DNA of 9,683 bases. Origin: Ilumatobacteraceae bacterium (GTDB lineage: Bacteria > Actinomycetota > Acidimicrobiia > Acidimicrobiales > Ilumatobacteraceae). Of the stretch, positions 1 to 6,115 are shown in pieces. Where the stretch lies: positions 1-9,683 of the forward strand of contig JALOLG010000026.1 of assembly GCA_025456105.1 (NCBI GenBank), in the 5' to 3' direction. Below the pieces are notes generated by a model. The model did no database searches, had not been told where the DNA came from, and saw only the letters and a list, made by a program, of their open reading frames with translations. How positions within the stretch are numbered: position 1 is the first letter of the stretch; every line of letters begins with the position of its first letter. The position numbers were made by a program, and so were the translations under genes.

Positions 1-2236
1 ACGTGTCGCGCTCGCGGGCCCGCTCGATCAACCGGTCGACGGACGCCGTGTCGAGGTCGAGCTCCTGCAGCCGGGTGGTCGTGGTGTTGAGCAGCTGCTC
101 CAGCAGCCCCGACGGACCGGTTGCGACGGCGCCCGCGATCGCGTCCTCCGCCCGCCGCTCGCGGAACGGGCGGGCGACCGCCTCGAGTCCTGCGGCGTAG
201 TCGGTCTCGGCCTCGCTCGTCGTGATCGTCGCGGTCAGCTCGGCCACGGTGGCGTCGTCGTCGGACGCCGCGACGGTCGCCTCGGCTCCGGTGGTGTGGG
301 TGCCGGACAGCACGGTGCGGCCGCCGACGCCGAGGCTGCCGGTGGTGGCCTGGCTGCCGCTGCGAGTGCCCGTGACCCGACCCTCTGCACGCGTCGTGCT
401 CGCCTCGAGCGTGCTCGTCGTCGTGCCGCTCAGCGACGCCGGACCGACCCCCATGCCGATGCTCTCGGTGCTCGACGTCGATGCGGTGTCGGTGCGCGAG
501 CGCAGCAGCGCGGGGTGCGACTCGGCGAACGACCGGAGGCCCTCCTCGGTCATGATGGTGCTCAGCTCACCGAACAACCGGTCGAACTCCTCGGCGTTCG
601 CCGGGTCGAGGCGGAACACCATCGACACCGACTCGCCCTCCGAGCCACCCATCCCGCCGGTCATGCTCGCGACGCCATAGCCGAGCGTCCCGGATCCCGA
701 CGCCCGCGTCGACGCCCGGACCGTGAGGGTGACCTCGACCGCCGAGCTCGACCGGGCCACCCGCAGGCGGCGGCCGGTCGTGACGCCGCCGCTGAGCTCG
801 ACCCCCACCGAGCCGCGAGGCGAAGCGCCCGGTCCGGTGCCCGCGGCCGTGCGGCCGCCGGCACCCAGCGTGAGGTCGCCGCTGGCCGACAGGTCGAGAT
901 CGACGGCGTCGCCCTCGCGCATCGCTCGGGCATCGGTCGCCGACACGATCGCGGCCGGTGTCGCCGACCCGGCGGCCCGGGCCGCGCGCATTCGGGCGAG
1001 CAAGCCGTACTCGGGACGGCCGTCGGCCGAGCGACCCGACTCGATCTGGTGGAGGTCGCCGAGGTAGCCGCGGGCCTCGCTCTCGGAGTACACGCGCTCG
1101 TAGACGAGGTCACCCGCGACGCTGCCGCTCACCCCACCGGACCCGGTCACGCCCGCGGCTTCCTCCTCGAGGTGCCGCCCGGCGCTCGCCCCCGCCGCGA
1201 CACCGACGTGGACCCGGAGGGTGATGCGGAAGCGCGGCGGGTCCCGATCGTCGAGGCGCTCCACGTTCACCGTGAACGAGCCATCGGCGGACGCCCGACG
1301 GCCCAGCTCGACGCCGCCCGTCGTGGTGGTCGCCGCCATCGACCTCGCCAGCCCCACACCACTGCCCTCCGCGCCGTGGATCGCCGACGCCGAGGTGGTC
1401 CTCGTGCGCTCGCTCCGCGTGCCGAAGTCACCGACTCGCTCCTCGGCCACGTCGGTGCGCGACCGGCCGACGCTCACCCGGCCGCCGCCAGCCGTCAGCG
1501 ACGTGGTGCGGGCGGTCGACGACGACTCGACATCGCCGTACACGTTGGTGGTCGAGGTCGACTCGGTGCTCGTGCTGCTCACACCCCCGAGCCCGACGCT
1601 GGTGCTGCCGGCGTTCTCACTGGTGGTGCGCGTGCCGGCGGCGGGATCGGTCTCGGTGAGCGTGGTCGATCGGGCCCGCGTGACCCCCGACGGACCGACC
1701 GTGGTGCGCCGCGTCCGATCGACGACACCGCCCGCCTCCTCGGCGGTCGTCGTCGTGGTCGAGGTGACGCCGGTCGTGCCCACTGCGCTGGTGCGGCGGG
1801 TGCCGCCGACCACTCGGGTGGGCAGTGCGTCGGGGTCGACCTCCTCGCCGGCCTCGCGCGCCCGTCGCACCGCGAACTCGTCGGTCTCCTCGGTGACGAC
1901 GCTGCGCTCCCGGGCCACCGGTACACCGGCCACTCGGGTGTCGGTCGCGGTGCCCACCACCGTGCGCCCACCCGGGAGCTCCGTCTCGCTGACGCTGCCG
2001 GTGGTGGCCACCCCGGGTGTGGTCGACACCACGGGCGTCACGGTGTGGTGCTCGGCCACCAGCTCGTCGTCGGGGAGCCGCTGCACGCCCCGCAGCAGCG
2101 AACCCACCGCGGCGTTGCCCGCGGCCGACGAGAGCAGGAGCAGGGTGGCGGCATCGGGAGCGAGCGGCGACGACGTCGTGCCGGCGACGGCGAGGTCGCG
2201 CTCGTCGGCCGGCCCCGCCCGGTGCCGTCGCTCCAC
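1..2236 (-). CDS. Large Ser/Thr/Gly-rich protein with AGNAAV motif, candidate eCIS-associated protein (partial, C-terminus beyond the left edge)
   Basis: The minus-strand frame is open for 745 codons from a GTG at 2236 to the left edge with no stop, so the C-terminus is missing. I do not recognise a named family. Residues 29-53 form a predicted helix containing AGNAAV at 39-44 followed by LLRGVQR. This closely resembles the AGNxAV...LLQR motif known from DUF4157 and other eCIS-associated proteins. Residues 65-325 are a Thr/Ser/Gly-rich array of short alternating strands, 336-350 is an alternating hydrophobic strand, 380-440 is more helical, 443-540 is again strand-rich, 544-578 is helical, 581-675 repeats the Ser/Thr pattern, and 678-745 is helical. 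I see no Cys, Lys or Trp in the 745 residues. There is no signal peptide, which fits cytoplasmic loading rather than Sec export. Start choice is uncertain: GTG at 2245 is an alternative and neither has a Shine-Dalgarno. The gene diverges from the thioesterase. The reading frame is secure; the eCIS link is inference from one motif. Confidence 0.8.
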   Translation of the reverse strand, partial: MERRHRAGPADERDLAVAGTTSSPLAPDAATLLLLSSAAGNAAVGSLLRGVQRLPDDELVAEHHTVTPVVSTTPGVATTGSVSETELPGGRTVVGTATDTRVAGVPVARERSVVTEETDEFAVRRAREAGEEVDPDALPTRVVGGTRRTSAVGTTGVTSTTTTTAEEAGGVVDRTRRTTVGPSGVTRARSTTLTETDPAAGTRTTSENAGSTSVGLGGVSSTSTESTSTTNVYGDVESSSTARTTSLTAGGGRVSVGRSRTDVAEERVGDFGTRSERTRTTSASAIHGAEGSGVGLARSMAATTTTGGVELGRRASADGSFTVNVERLDDRDPPRFRITLRVHVGVAAGASAGRHLEEEAAGVTGSGGVSGSVAGDLVYERVYSESEARGYLGDLHQIESGRSADGRPEYGLLARMRAARAAGSATPAAIVSATDARAMREGDAVDLDLSASGDLTLGAGGRTAAGTGPGASPRGSVGVELSGGVTTGRRLRVARSSSAVEVTLTVRASTRASGSGTLGYGVASMTGGMGGSEGESVSMVFRLDPANAEEFDRLFGELSTIMTEEGLRSFAESHPALLRSRTDTASTSSTESIGMGVGPASLSGTTTSTLEASTTRAEGRVTGTRSGSQATTGSLGVGGRTVLSGTHTTGAEATVAASDDDATVAELTATITTSEAETDYAAGLEAVARPFRERRAEDAIAGAVATGPSGLLEQLLNTTTTRLQELDLDTASVDRLIERARERDT

Positions 2237-2306
2237 GAGGAGCACGATCGCCGGTCGGTCGCGAGGCGGTCCAGCGGTGGCGGGCTCCTGTCGGTGCAGT
2301 CCTGGT

Positions 2307-2320
2307 TGCCCGAACGGGCA
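2307..2320. promoter_or_regulatory. 14-base inverted repeat in divergent intergenic region
   Basis: TGCCCG-AA-CGGGCA has perfect 6-base arms around a 2-base centre. It lies in the roughly 118-base gap between the minus-strand large protein and the plus-strand thioesterase, 34 bases upstream of the thioesterase ATG. It could be an operator for a dimeric regulator. A chance repeat is possible in such GC-rich DNA, and no regulator gene lies beside it. Confidence 0.3.
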
Positions 2321-2340
2321 GCGTCGCGGTCGGGGTGTCG

Positions 2341-2346
2341 TAGCGT
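2341..2346 (+). promoter_or_regulatory. Possible -10 element of the thioesterase gene (leaderless)
   Basis: TAGCGT fits the TANNNT form of actinobacterial -10 elements and ends 8 bases before the ATG at 2355. No Shine-Dalgarno is visible before that ATG. Together these suggest a leaderless transcript starting at or near the A of the start codon. No convincing -35 is seen, so this is weak. Confidence 0.3.
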
Positions 2347-2354
2347 CACCGGCG

Positions 2355-2771
2355 ATGGACGTCACGGTCGCTGCGGTCAACGAGATGGTCGCCCAGGGGT
2401 TCCCTGGTTCCACCAACATGTGCCACGAGCTCGGGCCCGACTACGCGGTCGCGCGCCTCGAGGTGCCGGCGACCGCGCTGCGCCCGGGTGGGTTCGTGTC
2501 GGGGCCGACGCAGTTCTCGGTGGCCGACGCCGCGCTCTGGTACCTCGTGTTCGTCGCGATCGGGCGGATCGAGCCGATGGCGCTCACCTCGGAGCTCTCG
2601 ATCCGCTACCTCCGCCCGGCCCAGGGTTCGGTGCTGTGGGCCCGCGCCACGCTCGACGCGGCGGGACGCCGCAACGTGGTGGGCACCGTCCGGATGTGGA
2701 TGGACGACCGCCCCGACCGCATCGTCTCCACCGCCCAGGGCACCTACGCCCTCCCCCTCCCCCGCCCATGA
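2355..2771 (+). CDS. PaaI-like hotdog-fold acyl-CoA thioesterase
   Basis: The 138-residue product has the length and layout of single-domain hotdog thioesterases, which hydrolyse acyl-CoA thioesters in the cytoplasm. Residues 43-61 (RPGGFVSGPTQFSVADAAL) match the loop and central 'hot-dog' helix of PaaI-like enzymes, with D58 at the place of the usual catalytic acid. The strands ELSIRYLRP (80-88) and SVLWARATL (92-100) form the sheet, and the end (IVSTAQGTYAL, 123-133) matches the typical last strand. The common HGG before the helix is replaced by GFVSGP, so substrate handling may differ from classical PaaI. The ATG at 2355 is chosen because the hotdog fold begins close to it and the longer upstream frame is antisense to the divergent gene. 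Its stop overlaps the next ATG by 4 bases (ATGA), implying co-translation with the methyltransferase. The physiological substrate cannot be told. Confidence 0.85.
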   Translation: MDVTVAAVNEMVAQGFPGSTNMCHELGPDYAVARLEVPATALRPGGFVSGPTQFSVADAALWYLVFVAIGRIEPMALTSELSIRYLRPAQGSVLWARATLDAAGRRNVVGTVRMWMDDRPDRIVSTAQGTYALPLPRP

Positions 2772-3634
2772 CCGCTGATCGCCCGTTCTCGGTGACATCC
2801 GATGCGGATCCCGCAACGGACGTCACCGAGATCGCGATCGGCGACCCGGACGACGCCCGGGTCGCCGCGTACCGGCGGCTCAACGAACCGGCCCACCGGC
2901 GCGAGGTGGAGCGCGACGGGCTCTTCGTGGCCGAGGGCCCGACCTCGGTGGAGCGCCTGCTCGCGTCCGACCACCACGTGCGATCGGTGCTGGTGTCGAC
3001 GACGAAGATCGACCGGGCGCGACCGCTGCTCGCCGACCACCCCGACGTCGACCTGCTCGTCGCCCCGCCCGAGGTGCTCGACGCGATCGTCGGGTTCCAC
3101 CTCCAGCGAGGGATGGTCGCGGTCGCCGAGCGCCGACCGCTCGCCACGGTCGACGAGCTGATCGAGAGCGCCGACCGGATCGTCGTGCTCGAGGGGCTCA
3201 ACGACCCGGAGAACCTCGGCGCGATCGCCCGCACCGCACGGGCACTGGGCGTCGACCGCCTGCTGCTCGACCCCCGGACCCTCGACCCCTACTACCGCCG
3301 CGCCGTGCGGGTGAGCATGGGCGAGATCCTGCACTGCCGCGTGGCCCGGGCCACCCGATGGCCCGACGACCTCGACCGGCTCCACGCCGCCGGGTTCGAC
3401 ACGTGGGCACTCACCCCGGCGGCAACGGCCGACGACCTGTTCGACCTCGCCGTCCCGGCACGGCTCGCGCTCGTCCTCGGTGCCGAGGGTCCGGGCCTCA
3501 CCGCAGCCACGCTCGAGCGAGCCACGCGTCGCGTGCGCATCCCGATCACCCCAGGCGTCGACTCGCTCAACGTCGGCGCGGCCGCGGCCGTGGCCCTGGC
3601 GGTCACCCGACGGGTCGACCGGCACCTGCCGTGA
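2768..3634 (+). CDS. SpoU/TrmH-family RNA 2'-O-methyltransferase
   Basis: The 288-residue protein is an S-adenosylmethionine-dependent 2'-O-ribose methyltransferase of the knotted SPOUT superfamily, acting on tRNA or rRNA in the cytoplasm. All three SpoU motifs are present: motif 1 at 145-156 (NDPENLGAIART, with R155 as the expected catalytic Arg), motif 2 at 235-244 (LVLGAEGPGL) and motif 3 at 258-275 (IPITPGVDSLNVGAAAAV), where the knot forms. Residues 30-125 resemble the N-terminal substrate-binding domain of TsnR/RlmB-type enzymes, including FVAEGPTSVERLL (53-65). Residues 1-25 look like a non-conserved extension, so a later start is conceivable, but the ATG overlaps the thioesterase stop as expected for coupling. 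The target nucleotide cannot be assigned, so no gene symbol is given. The gene ends 9 bases from the convergent lipoprotein gene, with no clear terminator between. Confidence 0.92.
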   Translation: MTADRPFSVTSDADPATDVTEIAIGDPDDARVAAYRRLNEPAHRREVERDGLFVAEGPTSVERLLASDHHVRSVLVSTTKIDRARPLLADHPDVDLLVAPPEVLDAIVGFHLQRGMVAVAERRPLATVDELIESADRIVVLEGLNDPENLGAIARTARALGVDRLLLDPRTLDPYYRRAVRVSMGEILHCRVARATRWPDDLDRLHAAGFDTWALTPAATADDLFDLAVPARLALVLGAEGPGLTAATLERATRRVRIPITPGVDSLNVGAAAAVALAVTRRVDRHLP

Positions 3635-3643
3635 GCGGCCGCA

Positions 3644-4210
3644 TCAGCGCTCGAAGCAGGAGATGTTGAGCTCGTAGCCCTCGGCCGTGGTGACGACCAG
3701 GCGCCCGATCACGTCGTCGAGCAGGTACGACCCCTCGTCGGTGGACTGCTCCAGCAGCCCGGGCTCGGGCCAGCGGACCACGACCTGGGTCCCGTTGATG
3801 TTCACCTGGGTGTTGCGGGTGTCGGAGCCGCTCAGCCCGAACCGGGCGGGCCACTCGACGCCGTCGGGATCGACACCGCGGACGTCGGCGAACGCGATGT
3901 CGGCCGAGGTGAGGTCGCTGGTGTCGAAGTCGCACTGCCCCACCACGACGATGTCGAGATCCGGCCCGGTCAGGGTTCCCACGGCGTCGCCCGGCCCCGG
4001 GACGACCGGATCGTCACCGGCCGACGGTGCCGTCGTGACCGCGGCGGGTTCCGTCGGCGCGCCCGTCGTGTCGGACGGCGCCGGCGGCGCAGTCGCCGCC
4101 GCGGGTTCGGTCGCCGTCGGCTCGTCGGCGTCACCCGCCTCGTCGTCGGCCGACCCGCCGCACGCGGCGAAGGTGAGCATGGACACGGTGATGAGAGCTG
4201 CCCGTCGCAT
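3644..4210 (-). CDS. Predicted secreted lipoprotein of unknown function
   Basis: The 188-residue product starts with MRR, a short hydrophobic stretch and FAAC-GGS, a lipobox-like site that places the lipidated cysteine at C17. It should be anchored on the outer face of the membrane. Residues 21-75 are a disordered Ala/Thr/Pro/Glu linker common in actinobacterial lipoproteins. A compact domain of about 110 residues follows (79-188), probably strand-rich, with two cysteines, C93 and C185, that could form one disulfide. I do not recognise this domain. Phe at the -3 position of the lipobox is less usual than Leu, so lipidation is likely but not certain. The gene lies 33 bases downstream of the permease gene on the same strand and has no strong Shine-Dalgarno, so it is probably co-transcribed and may work with the permease at the cell surface. 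That role is inference from position only. Confidence 0.8.
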   Translation of the reverse strand: MRRAALITVSMLTFAACGGSADDEAGDADEPTATEPAAATAPPAPSDTTGAPTEPAAVTTAPSAGDDPVVPGPGDAVGTLTGPDLDIVVVGQCDFDTSDLTSADIAFADVRGVDPDGVEWPARFGLSGSDTRNTQVNINGTQVVVRWPEPGLLEQSTDEGSYLLDDVIGRLVVTTAEGYELNISCFER

Positions 4211-4243
4211 CCACTCGACCGTACCCGCGAGCAGCCCGACCCG

Positions 4244-6058
4244 TCAGAAGCCCCAGATCAGCGGGACGTAGAGCACCGCGAGCACGCCGTACAGGGCGAG
4301 GAGCGGGAGGCCGAGCTTCCAGTAGTCGCCGAAGCGGTAGCCACCGGGCTCCATCACCATCAGGTTCGCCGGCGTCGCCACGGGCGTGAGCAGAGCCGCT
4401 GCGGCCGACACCGTGATCGTCATCATCACCGGCGCCGGCGAGATGTCGAGCTCGGCGGCCGCCGAGATGCCGATGGGGATCACGATCAGCGCGGTGGCCG
4501 TGTTGGAGATCAGCTGGCCGAAGACCGCGGTGATGAGGAACAGGCCGAACAGCAGGCCGGTCGGGCTGTCGACCACGTCGAGCAGCGCCTCGGCGATGTC
4601 CTCGGCCGCACCGGTCTCGCGCATGGCCGTGGAGATCGGGATCATCGCGCCCACCAGCACGACGGTGGTCCACGAGATCCCGCGATACGCCTGGCGCGGC
4701 GTGAGCACCCCGAGCAGCACCATCGCCACGGCTGCGACGAGGCCGGCGATCGCCGGGGTCACGATGCCGGTGGCGAGGGCGACGACCATGCCCGCCACCA
4801 CGATCAGCGCCTCGGTCGACTTCGGGCCGAGCGCCACCGCCTGGCGACGCACCGATCGGGGGTCGTCGACCGGGATCACGTTCGGGTCGGCGTCGACCTC
4901 GCGCTCGAGGTCCTCCCACCGTCCCTGCACGAGCAGCACGTCGCCGGGCTCGAGCACGCTCTCGCGCGGGCCGAGGTCGGAGCCGCCACGCTGCACCGCC
5001 ACGATCACGAGATCGCCGCTGTCGGTGACCTGGCCCGGGTACACGCGTGCGCCGACGATTGCCGACCGAGGCGGCACGACGAGCTCGGCGACCCCGATGA
5101 CCTGGTCGAGCGCGTTGCCGTCGCCGAGCGGCACGATCGGGTCGGCCTCCTCGGCCAGTCCGGCGACGCGCATGATCCCGTCGATCTCGTCACGCGGGCC
5201 GCGCAGCACCACCACGTCGCCGACGCCCACGGTGGCCGAGGGGTCGGTGCGGTGGTCGACGCCGTCGGCCGCCTCGCGCCGCACGAACGCGACGCCGTCG
5301 GGCAGGCGGTCCAGCAGGTCGACGACACGTCGGCCGACCACGAGCGACGTCGACGGCACCCGGAGCCGCGCCACCGCACGATCCGACAGGTACTGGCGAC
5401 CGAGCGTGCGCGCGTGTGCGCTCAGGTCGGCGCCGAGCGTGGCGGGCCGGCGCACCGGCAGCACCTTCGGGCCGATCAGGATCGTGATCACGAGCGTGCC
5501 GAGCAGCAGGGGCACGCCCACGAGCGTGAACTCGAAGAAGCCGAAGGTGCCGGCACCCGCCTCGTCGGCGGCATCGGACACGAGCACGTTGATGGGCGTG
5601 CCCGTCAGCGCCAGCATCGAACCGGCGTGGGCAGCGAACGCGAGCGGCATGAGCAGCTGCGAGGTCGGCATGCCGAGGCGCATCGCGGTGACGACCGCCA
5701 TCGGCAGCAGCGCCGCGACCGCCCCGTTCACGCTGATCAGCGCCGTGAGCAGGGCGACCATGAGCATCACGGCGATCAGCAGCTGGCGCGGCCCGCCGCC
5801 CGCGCGGCGCACGAGCTGCTGGCCCGCCCAGGTGGTGATGCCCGTGGAGTCGATCGCCTCGCTCACGACGAACAGCGAGGCGATGAAGATCACCGTGGTG
5901 TCGCCGAAGCCGGCGAGCGACTGCTCGACCGTGAGGATGTCGGTGGCCACGAGGGCGAGCGCCGCGCCGATGGCGACGATCTCGACCGGGAGCCGGTTCC
6001 AGACGAACAGGACGACGACGACGCCGAGGATCGTCAGCAGAGTCGCCACGTCGGACAC
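4244..6058 (-). CDS. SLC13/DASS-type permease with two central TrkA_C (RCK-C) domains
   Basis: The 604-residue membrane protein has two hydrophobic halves (about 1-200 and 415-604) separated by a soluble region with two TrkA_C-like domains (about 222-298 and 318-380). This is the architecture of bacterial SLC13 permeases annotated as sodium:sulfate or anion symporters. The C-terminal half has the canonical SNT motif (SNTATA, 518-523) and TPVATPAN (558-565). The N-terminal half has TGTPIN (152-157), but its SNT-equivalent reads SVNGA (109-113), a variant. TrkA_C domains usually bind small ligands and gate transport. The substrate is unknown; sulfate, other inorganic anions and dicarboxylates are all possible. 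The start is a GTG at 6058 just before the first membrane helix, with only a weak AGGG upstream. It lies 57 bases downstream of the Rieske gene and 33 bases upstream of the lipoprotein gene, so a three-gene operon is plausible. Confidence 0.9.
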   Translation of the reverse strand: MSDVATLLTILGVVVVLFVWNRLPVEIVAIGAALALVATDILTVEQSLAGFGDTTVIFIASLFVVSEAIDSTGITTWAGQQLVRRAGGGPRQLLIAVMLMVALLTALISVNGAVAALLPMAVVTAMRLGMPTSQLLMPLAFAAHAGSMLALTGTPINVLVSDAADEAGAGTFGFFEFTLVGVPLLLGTLVITILIGPKVLPVRRPATLGADLSAHARTLGRQYLSDRAVARLRVPSTSLVVGRRVVDLLDRLPDGVAFVRREAADGVDHRTDPSATVGVGDVVVLRGPRDEIDGIMRVAGLAEEADPIVPLGDGNALDQVIGVAELVVPPRSAIVGARVYPGQVTDSGDLVIVAVQRGGSDLGPRESVLEPGDVLLVQGRWEDLEREVDADPNVIPVDDPRSVRRQAVALGPKSTEALIVVAGMVVALATGIVTPAIAGLVAAVAMVLLGVLTPRQAYRGISWTTVVLVGAMIPISTAMRETGAAEDIAEALLDVVDSPTGLLFGLFLITAVFGQLISNTATALIVIPIGISAAAELDISPAPVMMTITVSAAAALLTPVATPANLMVMEPGGYRFGDYWKLGLPLLALYGVLAVLYVPLIWGF

Positions 6059-6115
6059 CGCCGGACTGTAACCCTGGCCCCCGCACCGATGCCCGGCGAG
6101 CGCGGCGGTGGCCGG

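Noticed and set aside
296..2767. Very long plus-strand open frame continuous with the methyltransferase frame, and a second long plus-strand frame from 1221 leading into the thioesterase.
   Set aside because: These are GC-rich antisense shadows of the minus-strand Ser/Thr-rich gene. The translations are Arg/Ala/Pro-rich with no domain before the true ATGs at 2355 and 2768, whereas the minus-strand frame carries the AGNAAV motif and structured composition.
3635..3642. GCGGCCGC palindrome between the convergent methyltransferase and lipoprotein genes as a terminator.
   Set aside because: It is an 8-base self-complementary site without loop or U-tract, expected by chance in DNA of this composition.
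6059..6115. CGCCGG/CCGGCG pair between the Rieske and permease genes as a terminator or operator.
   Set aside because: Short, widely spaced, purely GC arms without a T-tract; it does not exceed what this composition would give.
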